A DNA stretch of 64,000 nt from Helicobacter sp. 11-8110 (GTDB taxonomy: Bacteria > Campylobacterota > Campylobacteria > Campylobacterales > Helicobacteraceae), in assembly GCF_003288905.1 (NCBI RefSeq), contig NZ_NHYL01000001.1:310001-374000 (forward strand), read 5' to 3'. Position numbers and translations under genes: made by a program. The notes beneath the pieces were generated by a model that saw only the letters and a list, made by a program, of their open reading frames with translations, was not told the DNA's origin and ran no database searches. The first letter of the stretch is position 1; every line of letters starts with the position of its first letter. Below, in pieces: positions 8,799 through 18,117 of this stretch.

Positions 8799-9020
8799 AT
8801 GATTGAAGTTGAATTACTAGGACCACTTGGAAATCAAAAATTCACAAGCAATGCCAAAGATTTTTATGCCCTAAAAAAAGAATTACAACAAGATTCTGCA
8901 ATACAAAATTGGCTTAAAGATTGTGCTATTGCTTTAAATGATGAAATTGTACAATCTCTAGATACCCCCTTAAAAGATGGAGATAAAGTAGTGATTTTAC
9001 CTCCAGTGTGTGGTGGATAA
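8799..9020 (+). CDS. moaD: Molybdopterin synthase small subunit MoaD
   Basis: Ubiquitin-like sulfur carrier that donates the dithiolene sulfurs of molybdopterin. 73 residues ending in the required Gly-Gly (PPVCGG), which is adenylated and thiocarboxylated by MoeB-type enzymes. The beta-grasp pattern IEVELLGPLG...DGDKVVILPPV is clear. GAAAGG precedes the ATG. The stop overlaps the moaE start as TAATG, so the two subunits are translationally coupled. Confidence 0.94.
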   Translation: MIEVELLGPLGNQKFTSNAKDFYALKKELQQDSAIQNWLKDCAIALNDEIVQSLDTPLKDGDKVVILPPVCGG

Positions 9021-9475
9021 TGCTCACTAAAATAATGGGTTTAGAAATTTTTGATGGGGCTTTAGATACAGCCAAAATTTATCAAAAATGGTATGATTTT
9101 GCTTCTCAAAACAACCTAGGTGCCAATAGTATTTTTACAGGGATTGTGCGCGCAGAAAATGGGTGTGATGGATTAAGTTTTGATATTTATAAGCCACTTT
9201 TGGAGCAGTGGTTTTTGGATTGGAATAAGAAAGTTTTAGAAAATGGCGTATTTTTAAAAATGGCACACTCTAGGGGCGATGTTTTTAATCATCAAAGCTC
9301 TTATATGGCTGGAATCTTTAGCGCAAAAAGACGCGCTTGTTTAGAAGTTTTTGAAGATTTTATCGAAGATTTTAAACATAAAGCTCCCATTTGGAAATAT
9401 GATTTAAAAAATGGAACAAGAATCTATGCAAAAGAGCGAAGTTATAAATTACCTTTTAGTGGAATCTTACAATGA
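9020..9475 (+). CDS. moaE: Molybdopterin synthase large subunit MoaE
   Basis: Catalytic partner of MoaD; converts precursor Z (cPMP) to molybdopterin. 151 residues from ATG at 9020. A GTG at 9008 is possible but lies inside moaD and adds non-homologous residues. The signature NSIFTGIVRAENGCDGLSFDIYKPLLEQWF, the SRGDVFNHQSSYMAGIFSAKRRACLEVFEDF core and the PIWKYDL segment match MoaE, including the late lysine of the active site. It overlaps mobB by four bases (ATGA). Confidence 0.93.
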   Translation: MLTKIMGLEIFDGALDTAKIYQKWYDFASQNNLGANSIFTGIVRAENGCDGLSFDIYKPLLEQWFLDWNKKVLENGVFLKMAHSRGDVFNHQSSYMAGIFSAKRRACLEVFEDFIEDFKHKAPIWKYDLKNGTRIYAKERSYKLPFSGILQ

Positions 9476-9957
9476 AAGCCATTGCCTTTAGCGGAAACTC
9501 CAACAGCGGAAAAACCACACTTATCCAAAAACTTTCTCTTCTTTTACCCCCTACAAAGCGCGTTTGCATTGTCAAACACGATCCAAAAAATAAAGCTTCC
9601 ATTGACACAGAAGGCAAAGATTCTGATATTTTTTATAAAACAGGTGCGGATATTGCTATCTTAAGTCCTACACAAACCACACTAAGATTCCATCAAAACT
9701 TAAGCCTAGAATCATTAATCCAAAAGTTTGGAGATTGCGACTATCTTTTTGTGGAGGGATTAAAGGAATTGCCTTTACCTAGAATCTGTGTTGCCAGAGA
9801 AGTCTTTGATGAGCGCTTTTTGCCCTTTAGCAATGCTTTAGCCATTGATGATTCAATCAACAAAGATTCATTGCCCAAAAATATTCCACTTTTGAATTTA
9901 AACAACCCTCAAGAAATTCTAGATTGGATTAACATAAATATTAAGGACTATAAATGA
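9472..9957 (+). CDS. mobB: Molybdopterin-guanine dinucleotide biosynthesis adaptor MobB
   Basis: GTP-binding P-loop protein that assists MobA in attaching GMP to molybdopterin. 161 residues; the P-loop GNSNSGKT is at residues 8-15, followed by CIVKHDPKNKASIDTEGKDSDIFYKTGAD, which carries the family His-Asp and DxxxxxxAG-like pattern, and DYLFVEGLKELPLPRI near the centre. It is coupled by four-base overlaps to moaE and mog. Its presence implies bis-MGD enzymes, such as a periplasmic nitrate reductase or formate dehydrogenase, elsewhere in the genome (inference). Confidence 0.9.
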   Translation: MKAIAFSGNSNSGKTTLIQKLSLLLPPTKRVCIVKHDPKNKASIDTEGKDSDIFYKTGADIAILSPTQTTLRFHQNLSLESLIQKFGDCDYLFVEGLKELPLPRICVAREVFDERFLPFSNALAIDDSINKDSLPKNIPLLNLNNPQEILDWININIKDYK

Positions 9958-10484
9958 ATCAAGCAAAAATAGGTATTCTAACTCTTTCAGACAGAGCAAG
10001 TACAGGAATTTATGAGGATATTTCAGGACAGGCTATTATTGACACGCTCAAAGAATATCTTACTTCCCCTTGGGAGAGTGTCTATCGTTTAATTGGCGAT
10101 GATTTAGAACAAATCAAATCTCAACTCATAGAATTAGCCGACATTGAAAAATGCGATTTAATCGTTACTACAGGTGGAACTGGACCTGCAATAAGAGATG
10201 TAACGCCCGAAGCCACAGAAGCCGTATGCCAAAAAATACTACCAGGTTTTGGAGAGCTTATGCGACAAACTAGCCTCAAATATGTCCCAACAGCAATTCT
10301 ATCACGCCAAACAGCAGGAATCCGCAATCAAACTCTAATCCTCAATCTGCCTGGCAAACCAAAATCAATCCGAGAGTGTCTTGATGCAGTTTTTCCTGCT
10401 ATCCCCTATTGCCTTGATTTAATTGGTGCTACTTATTTGCAAACTAACCCCAACATCATTAAAGCTTTCCGACCAAAATCTTAA
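9954..10484 (+). CDS. mog: Molybdopterin adenylyltransferase (MogA/MoaB family)
   Basis: Adenylylates molybdopterin before molybdate insertion by MoeA. 176 residues with GILTLSDRASTGIYEDISG at the start, the nucleotide-binding TTGGTGPA at 72-79 followed by RDVTPEAT, and LNLPGKPKSIRECLDAVFPAIPYCLDLI near the end. Its start overlaps the mobB stop (ATGA). The tail converges on the pseudouridine synthase with a 4-base overlap, so there is no room for a terminator between them. Confidence 0.93.
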   Translation: MNQAKIGILTLSDRASTGIYEDISGQAIIDTLKEYLTSPWESVYRLIGDDLEQIKSQLIELADIEKCDLIVTTGGTGPAIRDVTPEATEAVCQKILPGFGELMRQTSLKYVPTAILSRQTAGIRNQTLILNLPGKPKSIRECLDAVFPAIPYCLDLIGATYLQTNPNIIKAFRPKS

Positions 10485-11233
10485 TCTTCTCCTAAAAATT
10501 TATGCAACTTATTATACTCTCCCCTCTCCAAAAAACGCACTTTTTGTGTGGGGAGATTATTTAGCGAGACAAACCCATAAGCAACACGCTTTAAATCCAA
10601 AACCCTTAAATTAAAATGGGCAAAAAAACGCCTTAATTCACGATTCTTACCCTCACTGATAGCCACTTTAATTTTAGAAAATTTTGCCGTATTTTTTAGC
10701 ACCCAATATCCAAGAAAAGGCGAAAACTCCATTGCTTTAATTTTGCTCTTTTGATGCCCTCCTAGTGTTGCATCTTGCAAACTCAAACCATTTTCCATAG
10801 CTTCAAACACCTCTTCTTTAATCTCACCTGAAAGCTTTAAAAGATAGGTGCGTTCTAGCTTACTTTCCATTAGTTTTGTCGCCACCTCCACTTTATCTGT
10901 CAATAAAAGCAACCCTTCGCTAGCAAAATCAAGCCTACCAACAGGGACAAAATCCTTAAAACGCCTAGGCAATGATTCATAAATTACTTTGCGCCCCCTA
11001 TCATCTTTTTTACTAACCAACTCACCCTTTGGTTTATTATAAACAATAACTGTGTATTCTTCCTTTTCTCTCAAGCATTTTCCATTAACATACACCTTTG
11101 TGCGATTATCTACTTGATATGAAAAGTCTTTGATAATTTCTTTGTTAATTGAAACTTTACCCTCTTTAATTAACCGATCTGCTTCTCTTCTTGAAAACTT
11201 AGAATGATGAGCTATATATTGATTTAATCGCAT
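10481..11233 (-). CDS. 23S/16S rRNA pseudouridine synthase, RsuA/RluB family
   Basis: Isomerises a specific uridine of rRNA. 250 residues: S4 RNA-binding domain at the N-terminus (MRLNQYIAHHSKFSRREADRLIKEGKVSIN), then the catalytic domain with Asp102 in VGRLDFASEGLLLLTD and the downstream EGKNRELRRFFAHF motif. I cannot tell from sequence alone whether the target is in 23S (RluB-like) or 16S (RsuA-like) rRNA. The equivalent H. pylori gene also neighbours dnaE. Confidence 0.92.
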   Translation of the reverse strand: MRLNQYIAHHSKFSRREADRLIKEGKVSINKEIIKDFSYQVDNRTKVYVNGKCLREKEEYTVIVYNKPKGELVSKKDDRGRKVIYESLPRRFKDFVPVGRLDFASEGLLLLTDKVEVATKLMESKLERTYLLKLSGEIKEEVFEAMENGLSLQDATLGGHQKSKIKAMEFSPFLGYWVLKNTAKFSKIKVAISEGKNRELRRFFAHFNLRVLDLKRVAYGFVSLNNLPTQKVRFLERGEYNKLHKFLGED

Positions 11234-11237
11234 ATTT

Positions 11238-11609
11238 TTACTTTTTAAATTTAAATTTTTCTTTTTTCAAAAAAGCTTTAAGCTTTTCTAGATGCTTCCC
11301 TTGAAATTCCAAAATATATCCTCCTAAATCCTCTTTAAAGCTACCACCACAAGCCAAAGTTTTTTTAATTTCCTTCAACATTTTTACAATTGTTTCATTT
11401 CTTTCATAAACAACACCACAAAGCGTAATATCCTTTCCCTTGCACTTCTCTTCCTTAATCCATAAAAAATAAGAATCCCTCTCCCTTATTTCTTCTTTCT
11501 TTTTACAAACGCATTGACTTTGGAGATTCTCGCACTTCTTGCAAAGCACATCAATAGCATCTTCAAAGTTAGCGCCTATTGACAAATGACTTAAATCTAA
11601 TCGATCCAT
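11238..11609 (-). CDS. SUI1/eIF1-like translation factor with a cysteine-rich N-terminus
   Basis: 123 residues. The C-terminal half fits the SUI1 (eIF1/YciH) fold: KGKDITLCGVVYERNETIVKMLKEIKKTLACGGSFKED, then ILEFQGKHLEKLKAFLKKEKFKFKK, including the diagnostic CGGSxKE and EFQGxH motifs. The N-terminal half has Cys23, Cys26, Cys33 and Cys35 (CKKC...CVC), likely a zinc site as in archaeal aIF1. In bacteria this family is thought to influence start-site fidelity or ribosome recycling; its role here is not known. The start lies inside the end of dnaE (13-base overlap), so expression follows the polymerase. Confidence 0.8.
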   Translation of the reverse strand: MDRLDLSHLSIGANFEDAIDVLCKKCENLQSQCVCKKKEEIRERDSYFLWIKEEKCKGKDITLCGVVYERNETIVKMLKEIKKTLACGGSFKEDLGGYILEFQGKHLEKLKAFLKKEKFKFKK

Positions 11610-14600
11610 TCTAACTCTTTAAATTCTTCTTTAATTTGACTATGTACAAAAAACGCACTTGCCATTTCTAACTCTTGAGTTTGTGTTTTAAACAAAATCC
11701 TTAATTCCCTTTTGCCTTGATGCTTGATTGCTGCTTCCCTTAAATTTTGGAGTATTTGCTTGTTGATTTGTGAATTAATTAATAAAATCAAAGGATCGCT
11801 TGTATCAGCTTTTTGCACTACAAATTCCACTTTTTCTTTTTGCGCTTCTTCTAAACTTAGAATCTTTTCTGCTTTAAGACTTTTTGAATCATTTTGCTCT
11901 TGAACCATACATTTAACGGCAATTGGAATATCTTTATCCATTTCCTCTAAAGCCAAAAGTGTTTTTTCGAAAATAGTCAGCTCTACACTTCCATACAAAT
12001 CTTGTAATTTCAAAATACCATAGCGCTTACCTGTTTTTGAAAACTTAGTAATCACATCTTCAATGCTACCTATTAGCAAAATATGGCTATTTTCTGCAAT
12101 GTCTTGAATCTGATTAGTATAAACACAATCAATTGATTTTATAATCTCTTTGTAATTTTCAAGTGGATGCCCTGAAGCATAGAATCCTAAACTTTCTTTT
12201 TCAAACTCTAAAATCTGCTTTTTATCAAACTCTCCTTTGTTTTCAAGCTCCAATGCAACACTTGTAAATTCCTCGCTATCTCCAAAAAGAGAATTTTCTG
12301 CTTCTTTTCTAGCCGTTTGTGCCACTCTTGCACTTTCTGTTAGAATCTCCACCTGTTCTAAAAGCGTTTTTCTTGTATAATTAAAGCAATCCATTGCTCC
12401 ACTTTTAATAAAAGATTCTAAAGATTTTTTATTGACTTTTTGAGGATCAATCCTTGCTAAAAAGTCTTCTAAATCCTTAAATTCGCCATTATTTTTACGC
12501 TCTTCTAAGATAATATTAATAGCCACTTCCCCTGCGCCTTTAATAGCCCCCAATCCAAATAAAATACATTCCTCACCCTCAATCTTTGCAACGCTAAATT
12601 CTAACTCTGATTTTTGCAAGTTAGGTGGAAGCACTTTGATGTCCATTTTATTGGCTTCTTCAATGTATTCTACAATCTTATCTGTAGCATTCTTTTCTGA
12701 AGTAAGTAAAGCTGCCATAAATTCCTTAGGATAATAAGTCTTTAAGTAAGCCGTCTCAAAAGTAATCAACGCATAAGCTGCTGAATGTGATTTATTAAAC
12801 CCATATCCTGCAAATTTAACAATTAATTCCCAAAGCTCTTCTGCTTTTGCCTTATCAAAGCCTTGCTTTTGCGCACCTTGAGCAAATTTGCTTTTATTAT
12901 CCGCCATAATTTGCGCATCTTTTTTTCCCATCGCTCTACGAATCAAATCCGCCTCTCCAAGACTAAAACCACCGATTCTTTGCACTATTTGCATAACCTG
13001 CTCTTGATACACAATCGTTCCATAAGTAGGCTTTAAAATTGGTTCTAATTCAGGAAACATATAGACAATAGGTGCTTTTCCGTGCTTTCTATCAATAAAA
13101 TCACTCACCATTCCTGATTCCATAGGTCCAGGTCTGCCTAATGCAATGATTGCAATAATATCTTCAAAAGTGCTTGGCTTTAAGCGTTTATTAATTCCTT
13201 GAAACATACTTGATTCAATTTGGAATATTCCAAGCGTGTTACCGCTTTGCAAGGTTTCATACACTTTCTTATCATCTACATCAAGTTTTAAAAAATCAAT
13301 CTCTAAATGATGGCGATTTTTAATTAATTTCAAAGCATCATCAATCAAAGTCAATGTCTTTAAACCCAAAAAGTCAAATTTAATTAAATCCACATCTTCA
13401 AGATATTTCATTGAATACTGCGTCGCAATGATTCCATCCCTAGAAGATCGATACAAAGGTGCTTTATGCCATAGTTCATTTTCTGAATCAATAACAACTG
13501 CTGCAGCGTGAGTTCCTGGATTTCTCTTGGTATTTTCTAAAATAACTGCAAAATCCCATATTTTCTTAGCTAAAGGATTTTTTTCAATTAATTCTTTAAT
13601 CTTAGGTTCTTTTTCATAAGCTTTTTCCAAAGTAATATCAAGATCTTTTGGGATAAGTTTAGCAAAGGAATCTGCTTCTCCATAAGGCATTCCCATAACC
13701 CTTGCCACATCTCGGATAACAGCCTTTGCTTTCATCATACCAAAAGTAATCACTTGCGCAACATTATGACGCCCATACTTTTCTGTCACATATTCCAAAA
13801 TCTCTTCACGCCTACTTTGGCAAAAGTCCATATCAATATCAGGCATACTTACGCGTTCAGGATTTAAGAATCGCTCAAAAAGTAAATCATATTTCATCGG
13901 ATCGATATTAGTAATCTCTAAACAAAAAGCTACCAAACTCCCTGCTGCACTTCCACGACCTGGTCCAACTGGAATCCCACGCTCTTTTGCAGCACGCACA
14001 AAATCCCATACAATAAGCATGTAGCCTGGGAATTTCATTTTGTTAATGATTTCAATTTCTCTCTCTAATCTCTCTTGATATTCTTGATGTTTTTCTTGAG
14101 GGATATTTAAAAGACGCTTTTTTAGTCCTTCTCTGCACTTATAAGCAAAATATTCACTATCTTGAGTGAAATCCAAATTTTCAGCTTTAGCATATTCTGC
14201 AGTGAATTTAAAACTAGGCGGAGTGGGATCACCTAAGTGTAATTCCAAATTACATTTATTAGCAACTTCTTGAGTATTTGCTAATGCTTCTGGAAAATCT
14301 GCATACAATTTTGCCATCTCTTGGGGGTTTTTAATGTAAAATTCCTGCACAGTGTGTCGCATACGATTGGGATCATTAAAATCTTTTCCAAATCCAATAC
14401 AAAAAGCCACTTCTTGCGCAGTGGAATCGCTTTGCTTGGTATAATGCGTGTCATTGGTTGCAATAATCTTAATGCCTGTTTCCAAAGAGATTTGAACAAT
14501 TTGATTATCAATAAGCTGCTGCTCTTCAATTCCGTGGCGCATAAGCTCCAAATAAAAGTCATCTCCAAAAATATCTTTATATTCTAGGGCAACTTCTTTT

Positions 14601-15112
14601 GCCCGATCATAGCCCTTTCTACCCTTATTGTCATCTTTTTTTAGATTAAGATGCCATTGCACCTCTCCATTTAAACAAGCAGAAGAACAAATCAAGCCTG
14701 CACTATGCTCACGCAACATTTTTTTACTAATTCGTGGTTTCATATAATACCCATACAAACACGCTTGTGAGCTTAGATACATTAGATTTTTATAACCCTC
14801 TAAATTTTTAGCATACAAGCATAAATGGAATCGTTGATTACTTTTATCGCTAATTTCTTCAGCATTATGCAAATAAGCTTCCATTCCTAAAATTGGCTTA
14901 ATTCCCTGCTCTTTCATTGCCTTGTAAAACTCAATAGCACCAAACATATTTCCATGATCTGTGATAGCAACGCTATCCATTCCTAGCTCTTTAATTTTCT
15001 TAGCAAGCACTTTGATTTTATTTAAGCCATCCAATAAAGAATATTCTGTATGTAAGTGCAAATGAGTGAAAGAAATTTGTGGAGTTATGATTTCATCTGG
15101 AGTCTTGCTCAT
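11597..15112 (-). CDS. dnaE: DNA polymerase III subunit alpha
   Basis: Replicative polymerase. 1171 residues, normal for DnaE. PHP domain at the N-terminus (HLHLHTEYSLLDG, AITDHGNMFG), catalytic palm with PDIDMDF around residue 430 and GPGRGSAAGSLV just before it, fingers and tandem HhH region (FNKSHSAAYALITFETAYLKTYYP), then an OB-fold segment (ILLIGSIEDVITKFSKTGKRYGILKLQDLYGSVEL). The catalytic aspartates and HhH motifs are intact. It is followed, with overlap, by the SUI1-like gene and then the pseudouridine synthase. Confidence 0.98.
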   Translation of the reverse strand: MSKTPDEIITPQISFTHLHLHTEYSLLDGLNKIKVLAKKIKELGMDSVAITDHGNMFGAIEFYKAMKEQGIKPILGMEAYLHNAEEISDKSNQRFHLCLYAKNLEGYKNLMYLSSQACLYGYYMKPRISKKMLREHSAGLICSSACLNGEVQWHLNLKKDDNKGRKGYDRAKEVALEYKDIFGDDFYLELMRHGIEEQQLIDNQIVQISLETGIKIIATNDTHYTKQSDSTAQEVAFCIGFGKDFNDPNRMRHTVQEFYIKNPQEMAKLYADFPEALANTQEVANKCNLELHLGDPTPPSFKFTAEYAKAENLDFTQDSEYFAYKCREGLKKRLLNIPQEKHQEYQERLEREIEIINKMKFPGYMLIVWDFVRAAKERGIPVGPGRGSAAGSLVAFCLEITNIDPMKYDLLFERFLNPERVSMPDIDMDFCQSRREEILEYVTEKYGRHNVAQVITFGMMKAKAVIRDVARVMGMPYGEADSFAKLIPKDLDITLEKAYEKEPKIKELIEKNPLAKKIWDFAVILENTKRNPGTHAAAVVIDSENELWHKAPLYRSSRDGIIATQYSMKYLEDVDLIKFDFLGLKTLTLIDDALKLIKNRHHLEIDFLKLDVDDKKVYETLQSGNTLGIFQIESSMFQGINKRLKPSTFEDIIAIIALGRPGPMESGMVSDFIDRKHGKAPIVYMFPELEPILKPTYGTIVYQEQVMQIVQRIGGFSLGEADLIRRAMGKKDAQIMADNKSKFAQGAQKQGFDKAKAEELWELIVKFAGYGFNKSHSAAYALITFETAYLKTYYPKEFMAALLTSEKNATDKIVEYIEEANKMDIKVLPPNLQKSELEFSVAKIEGEECILFGLGAIKGAGEVAINIILEERKNNGEFKDLEDFLARIDPQKVNKKSLESFIKSGAMDCFNYTRKTLLEQVEILTESARVAQTARKEAENSLFGDSEEFTSVALELENKGEFDKKQILEFEKESLGFYASGHPLENYKEIIKSIDCVYTNQIQDIAENSHILLIGSIEDVITKFSKTGKRYGILKLQDLYGSVELTIFEKTLLALEEMDKDIPIAVKCMVQEQNDSKSLKAEKILSLEEAQKEKVEFVVQKADTSDPLILLINSQINKQILQNLREAAIKHQGKRELRILFKTQTQELEMASAFFVHSQIKEEFKELEWID

Positions 15113-15186
15113 TCTAAGACCTTTTAATGCTAAAAATAAGCAAGATTTTAGCGCATTTATACTAACAAAGGCATTAAGTATAAAAA

Positions 15187-17034
15187 TTAATCTTCAATGT
15201 AGTTTTTAAGCTTTCGCCCAACTTTGGGATGTTTTAATTTTTTAATAGCACTTGATTCAATTTGCCTTACCCTTTCCCTTGTTACATTTAGTTCTTTCCC
15301 AATTTCTTCTAAGGTTCGATCTGATTCATCTTCTAAAAGCCCAAAACGCATTCGAATAACTGCTTTTTCTCGCTCATTTAGCTGATCTAAAACATCATCA
15401 ATTTGTTCTTTCAAATCCTCTTTTAAAATGCTATCCATTGGTCCAACAGAGCCCTTATCTTCTACAAAATCACCAAACTTTCCATCTTCTCCATTTCCAA
15501 TAGGTGCTTCAAGACTAATGGGTTCTTTAGTGATTTTAATCACATTTTTAACTTTATCAACAGGCAATCCAACTTCCTCTGCAATCTTGTCAATATCAGG
15601 CTCTTTACCCTCTTCTTGCAAATACTTACGCATAATTTTATTGATTCGATTAATGGTTTCTATCATATGAATAGGAATCCTAATTGTTCGCGCCTGATCA
15701 GCAATCGCCCTTGAAATAGCCTGTCTAATCCACCAAGTCGCATAAGTAGAAAATTTATAACCTTTTTTGTATTCAAACTTATCAACTGCTTTCATAAGCC
15801 CTATGTTACCTTCTTGAATCAAATCCAAAAATGGCAATCCACGATTCGTATAGCGCTTAGCAATGCTCACCACAAGACGCAAGTTTGACTTTGCCATTTT
15901 TGTTTTTGCTCTATCAGCGATATCTTTCCCTCGTTTAATCTGCTCTAGAATCTGCTTTAGCTTTTCAGGCTCTAAATCAAAGCTTCCCTCACTAGCTAAT
16001 TTCGTTTGAAAAAGCTTCTTGATTTCCATATAAGTAGAAACCATAGTCGCTTCAGGGACAGCTGCGACAATATCTGCCTTGCTCATTTCTGTGATATTAT
16101 CCAGAATCTTTTTGTGGTTGCCAAGCAAAATATCGTTAAACAAAGGCAAACGATATTCCAAGCGCTTAAGCTCTCTATCAAATCCTTCATCACTTTTAAT
16201 AGTGTTCTCCATTGCCTTAACTAGCTCGGTAATAAGCTTACTTGTAGGTCCTAAATCAAGAAGTTTTTCTTTTAAAAATTGTTTTTTGTGTGCAAGAGTT
16301 AAAAGGTATAACATATCTCCACTTTCTTCACCTTGCTCTTGCTCCCAAGTCTTAAGCCAATCTTTTTTGGCTTTTTCTAATGCCTTAAAACTTACAAGCA
16401 CCTTTTCAACGCGTTTTTGATCTTTTTTGCTAATTGGTTTTTTGCCTGACTCTTCTTCTTCTTGATCTTCTTCTATTTCCTCTTCATCGCTTTCACCACC
16501 CTCTTCATCCTCATCATCAAAACTTTTAAAAAGCTCTTTAACGCGTCTTTCACGATTAATTAAAGCTTCCTTGTAGTCTAAAATAAAATCAATCAAATAA
16601 GGCACAGAACAAATGGCATCTAATATAATATTTTCGCCAAGCTCAATATTTTTACTTAATTCTACCTCATCTTCACGAGTTAAAAGAGGTATTTGTCCCA
16701 TCTCTCGCAAATACATTCTTACAGGGCTATCACTTCTGCTCCATTCTAATAACTCTCGCTCTTTCATAAAGTCAAATTCTTCTTCTAGTTCTTCATCTAA
16801 AAGACGCTTTTTATCCTCTTTGATTTTTCTTGCTTCATCTTGATTGAGCAATTTTGCAACTTCTGAAGCTGACATAAGCTGTTTTTTGTATTTTTTTGCT
16901 AACTCAGATACTCTTTTGGCTTGTGCGGCTGTTGGGAGTTTGGTTAAAACTTGTGCTATTTTCTCATAAGAAACATATTTAGAATCGGACTGAAATAGCT
17001 CTTCGAGCTGCTGATTGATATTTTTTACAGACAT
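15187..17034 (-). CDS. rpoD: RNA polymerase primary sigma factor
   Basis: Housekeeping sigma factor. 615 residues: region 1.1-like N-terminus ([27 protein letters not shown]), region 1.2/2 with [26 protein letters not shown], the core-binding and -10-recognition helices ([42 protein letters not shown]), region 3, and region 4 with the -35-binding helix [22 protein letters not shown] strongly acidic spacer rich in Asp and Glu lies between about residues 170 and 205. The gene has its own promoter-like sequence 57-62 bases upstream. Confidence 0.98.
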   Translation of the reverse strand: MSVKNINQQLEELFQSDSKYVSYEKIAQVLTKLPTAAQAKRVSELAKKYKKQLMSASEVAKLLNQDEARKIKEDKKRLLDEELEEEFDFMKERELLEWSRSDSPVRMYLREMGQIPLLTREDEVELSKNIELGENIILDAICSVPYLIDFILDYKEALINRERRVKELFKSFDDEDEEGGESDEEEIEEDQEEEESGKKPISKKDQKRVEKVLVSFKALEKAKKDWLKTWEQEQGEESGDMLYLLTLAHKKQFLKEKLLDLGPTSKLITELVKAMENTIKSDEGFDRELKRLEYRLPLFNDILLGNHKKILDNITEMSKADIVAAVPEATMVSTYMEIKKLFQTKLASEGSFDLEPEKLKQILEQIKRGKDIADRAKTKMAKSNLRLVVSIAKRYTNRGLPFLDLIQEGNIGLMKAVDKFEYKKGYKFSTYATWWIRQAISRAIADQARTIRIPIHMIETINRINKIMRKYLQEEGKEPDIDKIAEEVGLPVDKVKNVIKITKEPISLEAPIGNGEDGKFGDFVEDKGSVGPMDSILKEDLKEQIDDVLDQLNEREKAVIRMRFGLLEDESDRTLEEIGKELNVTRERVRQIESSAIKKLKHPKVGRKLKNYIED

Positions 17035-17090
17035 TTCACAACTCCAAAAAAGTAAAAATTAAAAGTAGAATATTTTATGAAAAATTTCGG

Positions 17091-17096
17091 ATTATA
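17091..17096 (-). promoter_or_regulatory. Candidate rpoD -10 box
   Basis: Minus-strand TATAAT preceded by TTTTGGG, 57-62 bases upstream of the rpoD ATG. The AT-rich region farther upstream has no convincing -35 hexamer, as usual for Helicobacter promoters. It lies between the nitrilase-like gene and rpoD, so rpoD can be transcribed separately. Confidence 0.55.
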
Positions 17097-17119
17097 CCCA
17101 AAATTATTGAATCTAAGCT

Positions 17120-17896
17120 TTAGCGGAATTTCCAACATTCCTTAATTTCTTTTAAGTATTTCTTATCTAGCGTAGCAATAAGCAATTCTTCTCTATCGCC
17201 TAGACAATCATCAATTTCTCCATTAGGATTTGCCAACAAAGAATCACCATAAAAATTCCATAGAGTTTGTGTGATAGTATCTTGATATTGTCCTATGCGA
17301 TTTGCCCTTAAAATATAGCTACTATTTAAAAAAGCGCGCATCTTAATGATATTTCTCCAACGCAATGATGAATCAAAAGTAGAAGCACTAGCCAAAAGTA
17401 CGCAATCTACATTGTTTTGCTTAAATTTCAACCAAAATTCATCAAAATGCAATTCATAGCCAAAAAGCACCGAAAATTTAAATCCACCTACATTAAAAAT
17501 AGGGGGAGTTTTGATAAGCTTAGGCAAAGTATTTGCAAAAAACTTTGCTTCATTCCAATGCTCATAAGGCATCAATCTCTGTGCTCTGTATTTTAACACC
17601 TTTCCTTTATTGATAATTGCAATACTTTTATAAATCTTTGCCCCAACAATCTCTAAAATAGGCGCAACAAAAATCATTGGATACTCATTGGAAAGAGCTA
17701 TAAGATTTTTATTTTGACTTTCTATTTTTGAAATAAGCTGACCTTTTTTACTTTGCTCTAAAGTCTTAAAAAAAGACCCAAAAAAATATTCACCAAAAAG
17801 AATCAATTTTACTTTTTGCAAATGTGCAACTTCTAAATAATTTTTGATTTCCTTTTGCGATTTCTCCAAAGAGAGTTGCAAGGCTGCAATTTTCAT
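17120..17896 (-). CDS. Nitrilase-fold (carbon-nitrogen hydrolase) protein lacking the catalytic Cys and Lys
   Basis: 258 residues, normal nitrilase-superfamily length, opening MKIAALQLSLEKSQKEI with Glu36 in LILFGEYFFG. The usual catalytic Lys in the YRKxHL motif is Ala105 (YRAQRL), and the usual Cys in the ICYDxRF motif is Gly146 (LFGYELHF). By family knowledge this should not hydrolyse amides, so it may be a structural or binding protein. It overlaps xseB by four bases and ends the operon TPR protein-xseB-this gene. A similar gene beside xseB occurs in H. pylori as I recall it. Classical amidase activity is unlikely. Confidence 0.8.
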   Translation of the reverse strand: MKIAALQLSLEKSQKEIKNYLEVAHLQKVKLILFGEYFFGSFFKTLEQSKKGQLISKIESQNKNLIALSNEYPMIFVAPILEIVGAKIYKSIAIINKGKVLKYRAQRLMPYEHWNEAKFFANTLPKLIKTPPIFNVGGFKFSVLFGYELHFDEFWLKFKQNNVDCVLLASASTFDSSLRWRNIIKMRAFLNSSYILRANRIGQYQDTITQTLWNFYGDSLLANPNGEIDDCLGDREELLIATLDKKYLKEIKECWKFR

Positions 17897-18117
17897 TCTT
17901 CTTCCTTTGTTTCAAATTGCATTTTAATTTCATTACATTGTATTTGCGCATTTTCAAGCATTTTTTGTGCCTCTTTTAAAGTTTCCATTCCTTTTTTATA
18001 AATCTCCATACTCTCGTGCAAACCTATATTCTCATCATTTAATTTTTCCAAACATTCCTCAATCTCTTTAAGATTCATTTCAAAATCTTTTTTTTCATCT
18101 ACCGCTTTATAACTCAT
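17893..18117 (-). CDS. xseB: Exodeoxyribonuclease VII small subunit
   Basis: Small subunit of the single-strand exonuclease XseAB. 74 residues, the expected size, with the family pattern FEMNLKEIEECLEKLNDENIGLHESMEIYKKGMETLKEAQKMLENAQ. It overlaps both neighbours by four bases. No xseA is next to it, which is common. Confidence 0.92.
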   Translation of the reverse strand: MSYKAVDEKKDFEMNLKEIEECLEKLNDENIGLHESMEIYKKGMETLKEAQKMLENAQIQCNEIKMQFETKEEE

